Assembly: GCF_900101965.1 (NCBI RefSeq)
Contig: NZ_FNAP01000003.1
Span: 248,001 to 312,000 of the forward strand
Source of the DNA: Rhodospira trueperi
GTDB lineage: Bacteria > Pseudomonadota > Alphaproteobacteria > Rhodospirillales > Rhodospirillaceae
Length of the DNA stretch: 64,000 nt
Reading direction: 5' to 3'
Part shown: piece by piece, positions 51,948-60,520 of the stretch
Layout: every line of letters begins with the position of its first letter
Numbering within the stretch: position 1 is the first letter of the stretch
Notes under the pieces: model-generated
Databases searched by the model: none
The model's input: the letters and a program-made list of their open reading frames with translations, nothing else
What the model was told of the DNA's origin: nothing
Program-made: the position numbers and the translations under genes

Positions 51948-52768
51948 TGCGCATTCTCTTTCTGGGCGACATTGTCGGACGCAGTGGACGCGATGCCGTG
52001 TGCGCGGCGCTGCCGGGCCTGCGCGACGAACTGGCCCTTGATGTCGTCATCGCCTGCGGCGAGAACGCGGCCCACGGCTTCGGGCTGTCCCCTCGTCTGT
52101 GCGAGGAGTTGCTGGCGTCCGGGATCGACGCCATCACGCTGGGCAATCATTCCTGGGATCAGCGCGACATCATCCCCTACATCGGCACCGAGCCGCGCCT
52201 GCTGCGCCCCGCGAACTATCCGCCGGGCACACCGGGCAACGGCGCCGTGCTCATCACCGATGCGCGCGGGCGACGGCTGCTTGTGGTGCAGGTCATGGGG
52301 CGGCTGTTCATGGACCCGCTGGACGATCCCTTCGCCGCCGCGCTGCGGGAGGTCGAGGCGGCGCCGCTGGGCGGGCCGCCGGGGCGCGGCGCCGATGCCA
52401 TTCTGGTGGACTTCCACGCCGAGGCCACCAGCGAAAAGATGGCCTTCGGGCATTTCCTCGACGGACGCGTCTCGGCGGTCATCGGCACCCATACCCACAT
52501 CCCGACGGCGGATGCCCAGATCCTGCCCGGCGGCACCGCCTATCAGACCGACGCCGGCATGTGCGGCGACTATGACTCGGTGATCGGGATGATCAAGGTG
52601 CCGGCCACGCAGCGGTTCGTGCGCAAGATGCCGACCGACCGGCTAAAGCCCGCGTCCGGGCCGGCGACCCTGTGCGGCGTGGTGGTGGAGACCGACGACG
52701 CCACCGGACTGGCGCGGTCCATCGTGCCGTTGCGCCGGGGCGGACGGTTGCTGGCGACGACGCCGTAG
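51947..52768 (+). CDS. YmdB-type metallophosphoesterase (TIGR00282 family)
   Basis: A 273-residue calcineurin-like phosphoesterase. Metal-binding motifs are in place: FLGDIVGRSGRDAV, CGENAAHGFG, TLGNHSWDQRD and GTHTHIPTADAQI, ending with the family's DAGMCGDYDSVIGM. The family acts on 2',3'-cyclic nucleotides and affects RNA turnover in Bacillus. It overlaps the cyclo-ligase gene by one base, a common pairing. Confidence 0.94.
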   Translation: MRILFLGDIVGRSGRDAVCAALPGLRDELALDVVIACGENAAHGFGLSPRLCEELLASGIDAITLGNHSWDQRDIIPYIGTEPRLLRPANYPPGTPGNGAVLITDARGRRLLVVQVMGRLFMDPLDDPFAAALREVEAAPLGGPPGRGADAILVDFHAEATSEKMAFGHFLDGRVSAVIGTHTHIPTADAQILPGGTAYQTDAGMCGDYDSVIGMIKVPATQRFVRKMPTDRLKPASGPATLCGVVVETDDATGLARSIVPLRRGGRLLATTP

Positions 52769-52876
52769 GCACCAGTGCCCAGCGGACTCGATCCGCAGGG
52801 GGCGTCTCGATCCTGATCCTGAGGGATTCCTTTCCGCCTTCAACGTCCGTATAGTGATGGGACAGGAGCAGTTCCC

Positions 52877-53845
52877 ATGGTTGAGCGCGTCCATTCTGTC
52901 ATCCGTTTCGACGGTCCCGCACTGAGCGGGCATTCGATGGACGTTGCCCATTTGGCTCCCGCGCTGCTGTCTCTCAGCGAGGTGGTGAAAGCCGCCAACA
53001 CATTCGCCAATGGGGACCGCGCTGGCGTCAAAGTCTATGTCAACGCGAACCTGGAGCAGAAGTGCTTCGAGTTGAATCTTGAACTCGCGTTGACGATCTG
53101 GGAACAAGCCAAACTTCTCATCACAGACGAACGGATTGTGGCCGCCAAGGAAATAGCGGAATGGATAGGTCTGGTCGGAGGAGCCGCAGGCGGAGTTGGT
53201 TGGGGCCTTTTCAAATTTATTAAGCATATTCGAGGAAGGAAAATTGAGTCAGTCACGGTACTAAAAATGAAAGATGGAAACAGTGTTATAGAGGTTCGGG
53301 TTGAGGGCGCCGACGAACCGATCATCATCAGCAAGGCGGTTTACGAGCTATATGCCGACAAGAATATCAGGCGAAAAACCCTTGATGTGCTGGCTCCTCT
53401 GCGAGAGACGGGGTATGATTCACTAAAGTTCTATGATGGCGACACGGTGTTCACCGAGTTTTCTTCGGACGAGATTCCGGAGCCCGGCGGCTCGGATTTG
53501 CCCGAAGTGATCCCGCAGAATCTCCAGAAATCGAACATCCGGACGGGCGTCCGCATTCGAAAGGCGGTGTACGAGGGCACCTCAAAGTGGACCCTTGTCT
53601 ATAAAAGGGCGATTGATGCGTCGATAGATGATCTCGATTGGCTCAACACATTCCAGTCTGGCGCAGTGAACGCGCCGCCCGGCAGTTCCTTGGATGTTGA
53701 CCTTGAAGAATCATACATTATGAATGAGAATAGCGAGATCATTGGCGAGGCAACTTATCGCGTCGTCAAAGTTCACGATGTTCTTCTTCCGCCGGAACAA
53801 AAAACACTGAGATTCCGGGAAGGCGACGCACTTTCTGATGAGTAA
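52877..53845 (+). CDS. uncharacterised protein, probably horizontally acquired
   Basis: A 322-residue protein with no domain I can name. The N-terminus (VIRFDGPALSGHSMDVAHLA, then SEVVKAANTFANGD) and a charged beta domain follow a pattern I have only seen in uncharacterised proteins. A Gly-rich hydrophobic segment at about 97-115 (GLVGGAAGGVGWGLFKFI) is the only possible membrane helix. The C-terminal half is beta-rich. Base composition is near 50% GC, with codons such as AGG, ATA and TTA that neighbours avoid. It stands alone between the YmdB-like gene and the BatA/DUF4159 gene. An accessory or defence role is possible but unproven. Confidence 0.82.
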   Translation: MVERVHSVIRFDGPALSGHSMDVAHLAPALLSLSEVVKAANTFANGDRAGVKVYVNANLEQKCFELNLELALTIWEQAKLLITDERIVAAKEIAEWIGLVGGAAGGVGWGLFKFIKHIRGRKIESVTVLKMKDGNSVIEVRVEGADEPIIISKAVYELYADKNIRRKTLDVLAPLRETGYDSLKFYDGDTVFTEFSSDEIPEPGGSDLPEVIPQNLQKSNIRTGVRIRKAVYEGTSKWTLVYKRAIDASIDDLDWLNTFQSGAVNAPPGSSLDVDLEESYIMNENSEIIGEATYRVVKVHDVLLPPEQKTLRFREGDALSDE

Positions 53846-53949
53846 ATGCACACCAGGCGGGAAACTGACGGCCAAGCCTCGATCCGTCGCCCGGGGCGAC
53901 ATACATACCATCGAATGAGTCGTGGCAACCTCCGCGAGGGCCGGTGACA

Positions 53950-56682
53950 ATGCTGAGCTTGGGTCCTCTGGCGTTCGGCGCTCCCTGGGTGCTGCTGGCG
54001 GTGGCGGCGCTGCCGCTGCTGGTGTGGCTGATGCGCGCCATGCCGCCGGCACCGCGCCGTCTGGCGTTTCCGGCCGTCGGCCTGCTGTTTGGCCTGCGGG
54101 CCGAGGAACAGGTGTCCGTGCGCACGCCGTGGTGGCTGATCCTGCTGCGGCTGTTGCTCGCCCTGGTGCTGATCCTGGGACTGGCCGGGCCGGTTCTATC
54201 TCCGGCCGGAGACACGGCGGCGGACGGTGACGGTCCCCTGATCCTGGTGGTGGACGACACCTGGGCGGCGGCGCCCACGTGGTCGGAGCGGCGTGCCCTG
54301 ATGCTGGACCTCGTCGCCCGGGCCGGGCGGCACGGGCGGGCGGTGATGGTGCTGACCACCGCCGCCGAGGCCCCGGACGCGGTCGCCGATCCGCCGGCGC
54401 CGATGGCGCCCGGCGACGCGGCCACGGTGCTGCGGGCGCTCGACCCCAAACCCTGGGACAAGGACCTGACGGCCGCCCTGGATCGCCTCGCGTCGGCCCG
54501 GCCCGAGGCGGGCCGCGCGGTCTGGGTACACGACGGGCTGGCCGCGCCGGACACCGACGCCATGATGACCGCGTTGGGTGACCTTGGCGGCCTGACGGTC
54601 CACCGGGCCGCCCCCGACGAGGGCCCCCTGATCCTGCGGCCCCTGACCACACCGGGCGAATCCGGCCCGGCCCTGGAGGTGACCCGGCCCGCCGCCGACC
54701 GGCTGCCGGCCCGTGCCGTCACCGTGCGGGCGCTGGATGCCCAGGGCCGCGCCGTGCTGAGCGTTCCCGCGACCCTGCCGGAGGGCGCCACGACGACCCC
54801 GGTCAGCCTCGACCTGCCGGCGGAAGTGCTGCCGGACCTGGGCCGGGTGGAGATCGCCGGGCACCAAGGCGCCGCCGCCGTGGTGCCGGCGGACGGACGC
54901 TGGCGACGCCGGCCGGTCGGCCTCGTGGTTGGCACCGGCGCGGGCGAAGGCGCCCCGGTGCCGCTACTGGACGAGACCCACTATCTGCGGCAGGCGCTGG
55001 TGCCGCTGGCCCGACCGCGCGAGGGCGGGGTGACGGACCTGCTTCAGGGCGGGCTGGCGCTGATGCTGATGACCGACGGCGCCCATCCGGACGCCGAGGC
55101 GGTGGCCGCGCTGGTGGACTGGGTGCGCGACGGCGGCACGCTGGTGCGCTTCGCCGGGCCGCGCCTGCCGGAGCTGGCACCCGAGCTGCTGCCGGTGCGG
55201 CTGCGCCCCGGGGAGCGCGCCATGGGCGGCGCGCTGTCATGGACCGCGCCGGCCCACTTGGCCCCCTTCCCCGACACCGGACCCTTCGCCGGCCTGACCC
55301 CGCCCGACGACGTGACGGTGTCACGGCAGGTGCTGGCCGAGCCGGCGCCCGACCTGCCCGCCCGCACCTGGGCGCGCCTGGAGGACGGCACACCCCTGGT
55401 GACCGGCGCGACCGTGGGGCGCGGCCGGGTGGTTCTGGTGCATGTCACCGCCGATCCGCGCTGGTCCTCGCTGGCCATGTCCGGCCTGTTCATCGACATG
55501 CTGCGCCGTCTGATCGACACGAGCGCGGGGGTCGGGGGACGCGACACCGGCACCGAGGCGGGCACCCCGCTGCCGCCGTACCGGATCCTGGACGGCTTCG
55601 GCCGCGCGGTCGATCCGCCGCCCGGCACCCGTCCGCTGCCGTCGGCGATGATTGAGGCCCCCCGGATCGATCCGGCGCACCCGCCCGGTCTGTACGGTCC
55701 CCCGGGACACCTGCATGCCCACACGCTGGGGGCGGCGCTGTCGGCGCCGGAGATGCTGGGCGCGCTGCCGGAGAACGCGCACGCGGCCAGCCTGAACGCC
55801 ACGGCCGGCGAGCGCGACCTGCGCCCGCCGCTGCTGACCGCCGCCCTGGTTCTGGCCCTGGTGGACCTGCTGGTGTCGCTGGCGTTTCGCGGCCTGCTGC
55901 CGGGTCGGACGGCGCGGGCGACCACCGCCGCCGCCGTGCTGCTGGCCGTCGGTGCGGCGGCGCTGGCCGGGCCGGGGCCGGCGCGGGCGGACGACGCGCC
56001 CATCGATCCGAAGGCACTGGCCGGGGCGCTGCACACCCGGCTGGCGTGGGTGGACACCGGCGAGGCAGAGACCGACCGCGTCACCGAAGCCGGCTTGGTC
56101 GCCCTGACCCGGGTGCTGGCGCGGCGCACGTCGGCGGAACTCGCCGAGCCGGTGGCGGTCGATCCGGCGCGCGATGCCCTGGAGGTGTTTCCACTGCTGT
56201 ACTGGACCATCACGCCGGGACAGCCCCCGGTGACATCGTCGGCCCGCCGGGCCATCGCCGCCTATCTGCGCGGTGGCGGCATGATCCTGCTGGACGTGCA
56301 TCCCGGCGGCGATCCGGCGCGCGTGCTCGACGGTGTGGACATTCCGCCCTTGGAGCCGCTGCCGGAGGATCACGTCCTGACCCGCAGCTTCTATCTGCTC
56401 GACCGCTTCCCGGGCCGCACCCAGGGTCAGACGGTGTGGGTCGAGGCCGATCCGTCCACCCACGACGGCGTGTCATCCCTGGTGGTGGGCGCCCATGACT
56501 GGGCCGCCGCCTGGGCCACGGACGAGACCGGCCGGGCGCTGTTCGCCACCGTGCCCGGCGGCAACCGGCAGCGGGAAATGGCCTATCGGTTCGGGGTCAA
56601 TCTGGTGCTGTACGCCCTGACCGGTAACTACAAGGGTGATCAGGTGCACCTGCCGGCGATCATGGAACGGCTGACGAACTGA
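53950..56682 (+). CDS. BatA/DUF4159 membrane protein
   Basis: A 910-residue protein. The N-terminal BatA region has two membrane helices (about 8-27 and 60-82, WWLILLRLLLALVLILGLAG). A large periplasmic part follows, with VWA-like (LILVVDDTWAAAP) and glutamine-amidotransferase-like segments. Further helices lie at about 620-680. The C-terminal DUF4159 domain (about 700-905) contains PLLYWTITPGQPPVT and RGGGMILLDVHPGGDP. Such proteins normally follow MoxR-ATPase and DUF58 genes; here the acquired gene takes that upstream place. A GTG six bases upstream is an alternative start. Confidence 0.88.
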   Translation: MLSLGPLAFGAPWVLLAVAALPLLVWLMRAMPPAPRRLAFPAVGLLFGLRAEEQVSVRTPWWLILLRLLLALVLILGLAGPVLSPAGDTAADGDGPLILVVDDTWAAAPTWSERRALMLDLVARAGRHGRAVMVLTTAAEAPDAVADPPAPMAPGDAATVLRALDPKPWDKDLTAALDRLASARPEAGRAVWVHDGLAAPDTDAMMTALGDLGGLTVHRAAPDEGPLILRPLTTPGESGPALEVTRPAADRLPARAVTVRALDAQGRAVLSVPATLPEGATTTPVSLDLPAEVLPDLGRVEIAGHQGAAAVVPADGRWRRRPVGLVVGTGAGEGAPVPLLDETHYLRQALVPLARPREGGVTDLLQGGLALMLMTDGAHPDAEAVAALVDWVRDGGTLVRFAGPRLPELAPELLPVRLRPGERAMGGALSWTAPAHLAPFPDTGPFAGLTPPDDVTVSRQVLAEPAPDLPARTWARLEDGTPLVTGATVGRGRVVLVHVTADPRWSSLAMSGLFIDMLRRLIDTSAGVGGRDTGTEAGTPLPPYRILDGFGRAVDPPPGTRPLPSAMIEAPRIDPAHPPGLYGPPGHLHAHTLGAALSAPEMLGALPENAHAASLNATAGERDLRPPLLTAALVLALVDLLVSLAFRGLLPGRTARATTAAAVLLAVGAAALAGPGPARADDAPIDPKALAGALHTRLAWVDTGEAETDRVTEAGLVALTRVLARRTSAELAEPVAVDPARDALEVFPLLYWTITPGQPPVTSSARRAIAAYLRGGGMILLDVHPGGDPARVLDGVDIPPLEPLPEDHVLTRSFYLLDRFPGRTQGQTVWVEADPSTHDGVSSLVVGAHDWAAAWATDETGRALFATVPGGNRQREMAYRFGVNLVLYALTGNYKGDQVHLPAIMERLTN

Positions 56683-56854
56683 GGACTCACCGAACCCGGA
56701 TCGGGTGGCCTGAAGGGAGACGGGGAATGCGCGGAACTGGACCCGATGACAGCCGCCGCTGTCTGATCCTGGCCGACGAGAGGATTGACTCGTCCAGCAC
56801 GGTATCTCTGCGACGGACCAGAGATCGTGAGTCTTGGTTTTTCGTTCGCCGCAA

Positions 56855-56943
56855 CGCCCCTTCGGGGCGCGCGGCTCCGGGCCTTCGGCCCGCCGGCGCG
56901 CGTGCGCCGGCCACCCTCCGAAACGATCTTCCGTTTCGGAGGG
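56855..56943 (+). promoter_or_regulatory. four consecutive hairpins ending in the msrQ ribosome binding site
   Basis: GCCCC-TTC-GGGGC, CGGGCC-TTC-GGCCCG, a CCGGCGC/GCGCCGG stem and CCCTCCGAAAC-N8-GTTTCGGAGGG follow one another. The last stem (56914-56943) is perfect over 11 bp. Its 3' arm contains the GGAGG that serves msrQ, whose ATG is at 56948, so the fold should hide the ribosome binding site. The remaining bases after the DUF4159 stop hold no gene. Confidence 0.72.
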
Positions 56944-56947
56944 CGGT

Positions 56948-57538
56948 ATGACCCGCGACCGCATCGAGTGGTGGGCGGTGTTCATCGGCTGCGCGCTGCC
57001 GCTTCTGGCGCTGGGTTGGTGGGCCGTCACGGGCGACCTGGGCGTCAACCCCATCGAGACCATCGTCCGACACCTGGGGGACTGGGCGCTGCGTCTGCTG
57101 GTGCTGACGCTGGCGTTGACGCCGCTGCGGCACCTGACCCGGACGGCGCGCTTCATCCGCTATCGCCGCATGATGGGCCTGTGGGCGTTTGCCTATGCCT
57201 GCCTGCATGTGCTGGCCTACGTCGTGATCGACATCGGCCTGCACTGGCCGACGTTCTTCGGCGATCTGACCAAACGGCCGTACATCATGGTCGGCATGGC
57301 GGCGTTCGTGGCCTTGATCCCGCTGGCCGCCACCTCCACGAGCGGCATGATCAAGCGCCTGGGCGGCAAACGCTGGAAGCGCCTGCACCGGCTGGTCTAC
57401 GTGGCCGGCGCCCTGGCCGCCGCGCACTATGTCCTGATGGTCAAGGCGGACATCCTGGACCCCATGATCTACATCACCACCCTGGTGGTGCTGTACGCCG
57501 TGCGTCTCGGCCGCTGGCAGGCCGGACGGTCGGTGTAG
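56948..57538 (+). CDS. msrQ: heme-binding membrane subunit MsrQ
   Basis: MsrQ is the quinone- and heme-binding inner-membrane partner that feeds electrons to the periplasmic methionine-sulfoxide reductase MsrP. The 196-residue protein has six hydrophobic helices of the ferric-reductase fold and conserved His residues in AYACLHVLAYVV, KRLHRLVYVAG and AAHYVLMVKAD. The usual partner gene msrP is not in the window. The ribosome binding site sits in a strong hairpin. Confidence 0.92.
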   Translation: MTRDRIEWWAVFIGCALPLLALGWWAVTGDLGVNPIETIVRHLGDWALRLLVLTLALTPLRHLTRTARFIRYRRMMGLWAFAYACLHVLAYVVIDIGLHWPTFFGDLTKRPYIMVGMAAFVALIPLAATSTSGMIKRLGGKRWKRLHRLVYVAGALAAAHYVLMVKADILDPMIYITTLVVLYAVRLGRWQAGRSV

Positions 57539-57646
57539 TAGCCTTTTGCCGCCCCCGCATGGTTGTCGGCGGCGGCTCGCGTCCCAACCTTGGAGGACGG
57601 GGCCGCCCGCCCCCACCGTCGTTCGCCGCCCTCAGGAGATCACCCG

Positions 57647-58510
57647 ATGCCCCCCAACGCTCCGGAGGACTCGCCCCGGACCGCCATCGGCCGGTACCAG
57701 ACCGCCATCGACCTGGCCACCCCGGTACCCGTCAAGCTGATGCAGGCCACCCTCAATGATGCGGCGGTAGAGCCGACCCCCGGCGATGCGCTGCCGCCGC
57801 TGTGGCACTGGCTGTACTTCCTGCCGGACGCGCCGATGTCCAACGTCGGGCCGGACGGCCATCCGAAGCGCGGCGGGTTCCTGCCGGCCATCCCCCTGGA
57901 GCGGCGCATGTGGGCCGGCGGGCGCCTGACGTTCCAGGGCGATCCGTTGCGGGTCGGGGACACGATCACCAGGGACTCCGAGATCCTCGACGTTCAGGAG
58001 AAGAGCGGCAAGGCCGGCGACATGGTGTTCGTGACCGTGCGCCACCGTGTCTCGACGCCGCGCGGTCTGGCGGTGGAAGAGGAGCAGGACATCGTCTACA
58101 TCGCCATGCCCACGGTCTTCAAACCGCCGCCGCCGCAGGAGGCGCCGGCCGATCCGGCTTGGCGCGACCCGGTCGCGGTCGATCCGGTGCTGCTGTTCCG
58201 CTATTCGGCGCTGACGTTCAACGGCCACCGCATCCACTACGACCGTCCCTATGCGATGGAAACCGAGAAGTATCCCGGCCTTGTCGTCCACGGGCCGCTT
58301 CAGGCCATGATGCTGATGGAATCGGCGCGGCGGCGCGAACCGACGCGGCGGGTCGCGTCCTACGCCTTCCGGGGCGTGCGGCCGCTGTTCGATTTCGATC
58401 CCGTGGCCGTGCACGGGTACGCGCGCGACGACGGCGGCCACGACCTGATGACCGTGAACGGAGACGGCTTGGTCTGCATGAAGGCCACCGTGCATTGGAC
58501 GGAGGGGTGA
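57647..58510 (+). CDS. meh: mesaconyl-C4-CoA hydratase-like enzyme (FAS1-type dehydratase)
   Basis: A 287-residue double-hotdog enzyme. The N-terminal half has PLWHWLYFLPDAPMSNVGPD and the C-terminal half the conserved hydratase run LTFNGHRIHYDRPYAMETE plus YPGLVVHGPLQAMMLM. This is the HTD2/mesaconyl-C4-CoA hydratase pattern; the family forms citramalyl-CoA in the 3-hydroxypropionate bicycle and related acetate-assimilation routes. The following mesaconyl-CoA isomerase/CoA-transferase gene supports the assignment. AGGAGA precedes the ATG. Confidence 0.85.
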   Translation: MPPNAPEDSPRTAIGRYQTAIDLATPVPVKLMQATLNDAAVEPTPGDALPPLWHWLYFLPDAPMSNVGPDGHPKRGGFLPAIPLERRMWAGGRLTFQGDPLRVGDTITRDSEILDVQEKSGKAGDMVFVTVRHRVSTPRGLAVEEEQDIVYIAMPTVFKPPPPQEAPADPAWRDPVAVDPVLLFRYSALTFNGHRIHYDRPYAMETEKYPGLVVHGPLQAMMLMESARRREPTRRVASYAFRGVRPLFDFDPVAVHGYARDDGGHDLMTVNGDGLVCMKATVHWTEG

Positions 58511-58573
58511 ACCGAGATCCGGGCGAACACCCAAGGCGTAGAACTGGGTTGAAACAAAACGGGGAGGATCGAG

Positions 58574-59797
58574 GTGGCGCAACTCCTGCAAGGGCTCCGG
58601 GTGGTCGAGGGCACGTCCTTCGTGGCCGCCCCGCTGGCGGGCATGACCCTGGCGCAACTGGGCGCCGAGGTGATCCGGTTCGACCGCCTTCAGGGCGGCC
58701 TGGACCACTACCGCTGGCCGGTGACGTCCGACAACCGGTCCATGTTCTGGGCCGGCCTCAACAAGGGCAAGAAGTCCATCGCCGTGGACATGACCACGGA
58801 TCGGGGCAAGGAGATCGTCACCAACCTGATCTGCGCGCCCGGCCCCGGCAACGGCATCTTCCTGACCAACCTGCGGGTTCGGGGCTGGATGGATTACGAT
58901 TCTCTCCGCCAGCACCGCGACGACCTGATCATGATTTCCATCCTGGGCACGCGCGGCGGCGCCCCCCAGGTGGACTACACCGTCAACCCCGCCGTGGGCT
59001 TCCCGCACGCCACCGGCCCGGAGGGATCGAGCGATCCCATTGCCCACGTGCTGCCGGCCTGGGACTGCATCACCGGGCAGAAGGCGGCACTCGGCCTGTT
59101 GGCGGCGGAACGACACCGCCGCCTGACCGGCGAGGGCCAGTTGGTCGAACTGGCGCTGAAGGATGTGGCCCTGGCGATGCTCGGCAATCTGGGCATCCTG
59201 GGCGAGGTTATGGTCAACGACGTGGACCGGCCCAAGTACGGCAACGCGCTGTACGGCGCCTATGGGCAGGACTTCATCACCGCCGACGGCCGGCGCATTA
59301 TGCTGGTGGCCCTGACCGACCGGCAATGGCGCGGCCTGGGTAAGGTCACCGGGCTGGCGGACGCCTTCACGGCGCTGGGCGAGCGTTTGGGCGCGGACCT
59401 GAACAAGGAGGGCGAGCGCTTCATCCACCGCCACGCCATCACCGAAATCCTCAAGCCTTGGTTTGCGGATCGACGCGTCGAGGACTTCGCCGACCTGTTC
59501 AATCAGAACAGCGTGACCTGGTCGGAGTTCCGTAGCTTCAAACAAGCCGTCGAGACCGACCCCGACCTGAGCACGGCCCATCCCATGTTCGAGATGATCG
59601 ACCAACCGGGCATCGGGGAATACCTGGTGCCGGGCTCGCCGTTCGAGTTCAGCGCGGCCGAGCGGGAACCGCCGGTCAGGGCTTCTCACCTGGGCGAGCA
59701 CACGGAGGATATTCTCTCCGGCATCCTGGGTCTTGACGACCATCAGGTCTCCAGGCTGTTCGACGACGGCGTCGTCGGCGGCCCCCGGAAGGGATAG
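58574..59797 (+). CDS. mct: CaiB/BaiF CoA-transferase, 2-methylfumaryl-CoA isomerase-like
   Basis: A 407-residue class III CoA-transferase. It starts at GTG after GGGGAGGATCGAG. Motifs: LRVVEGTSFVAAPLAGMTLA, then the ANKGKKS-like NKGKKSIAVDM, and YGQDFITADGRRIMLVAL further on; the active-site Asp region (PAWDCITGQKAALGLL) is clear. Members of this subgroup move CoA within mesaconyl-CoA (C1 to C4), supplying the substrate for the neighbouring hydratase. Genes for citramalyl-CoA lyase and mesaconyl-C1-CoA hydratase are not in the window. Confidence 0.87.
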   Translation: MAQLLQGLRVVEGTSFVAAPLAGMTLAQLGAEVIRFDRLQGGLDHYRWPVTSDNRSMFWAGLNKGKKSIAVDMTTDRGKEIVTNLICAPGPGNGIFLTNLRVRGWMDYDSLRQHRDDLIMISILGTRGGAPQVDYTVNPAVGFPHATGPEGSSDPIAHVLPAWDCITGQKAALGLLAAERHRRLTGEGQLVELALKDVALAMLGNLGILGEVMVNDVDRPKYGNALYGAYGQDFITADGRRIMLVALTDRQWRGLGKVTGLADAFTALGERLGADLNKEGERFIHRHAITEILKPWFADRRVEDFADLFNQNSVTWSEFRSFKQAVETDPDLSTAHPMFEMIDQPGIGEYLVPGSPFEFSAAEREPPVRASHLGEHTEDILSGILGLDDHQVSRLFDDGVVGGPRKG

Positions 59798-59804
59798 GAC
59801 GCTG

Positions 59805-60434
59805 GTGGCGGGATCACTGGCGGACTCCGCGCGACGGCTGACGGCGGTCGGAAACCGGCCGCTGCCCGCCGCGTGGCTGGTGAGCGATCCGGCGCGTCTG
59901 CCGGATCCGATGCCGGTTCTGAGGCGGATGCCGCGCGGCGCCGGCCTGATCTGGCGCCCGTACGGACTCGCCTGGGCGGAGGCCCTGGCGCGCGGCCGGG
60001 CGTTGCGGCGCCGGACCCGGGCGCGGGGCATGGTGCTGCTGGTGGCCGGGGACTGGCGGCTGGCGGCGGTGCTGGGCGCCGACGGCCTGCACCTGCCGGA
60101 AGGACTGGCGCGCCGGAGTGTGCTGGCCCCCGCGCTGGCGTGGGCGAAAAGGCAAGGACGCTTGCTCAGCGTCGCGTGCCATGGTCCCCGCGCCCTGGCC
60201 CGGGCGCGCGCGTTGAACGCGGACATGGCGGTGTTGTCGCCGGTCTTTCCCACCGCGAGCCATCCGGACGCGGCCACGCTCGGCCCGGTGCGGTTCACCC
60301 TGATGAGCCGGCGGGCGGGCCTGCCGACGGTTGCCCTGGGCGGGATCACTCCCGCCACCGCCCCCCGTCTACGTCACAGCGGCGCGGCCGGACTGGCGGC
60401 GGTGTCCGGGTGGGATCATACGGTTTCCGGTTAA
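59805..60434 (+). CDS. ThiE/TenI-like TIM-barrel protein
   Basis: A 209-residue protein with a GTG start 7 bases after the preceding stop. It keeps the thiamine-phosphate-synthase skeleton: LGADGLHLPEGLARR, ADMAVLSPVFPTASHPDA and GLPTVALGGITPATA. Several catalytic residues of ThiE are changed and the protein is very Arg/Ala-rich, so it could be a TenI-like homologue rather than an active synthase. No thi genes are near. A role with the CoA enzymes upstream is not evident. Confidence 0.75.
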   Translation: MAGSLADSARRLTAVGNRPLPAAWLVSDPARLPDPMPVLRRMPRGAGLIWRPYGLAWAEALARGRALRRRTRARGMVLLVAGDWRLAAVLGADGLHLPEGLARRSVLAPALAWAKRQGRLLSVACHGPRALARARALNADMAVLSPVFPTASHPDAATLGPVRFTLMSRRAGLPTVALGGITPATAPRLRHSGAAGLAAVSGWDHTVSG

Positions 60435-60520
60435 ATGGTCCGCACCTGTCGGGCGGCTGGCCGAAAGACAGCCGCCGCCAAGTCGAGAGCCGGCGGGGGC
60501 CCTTCGGTCACCCGCCTCGA

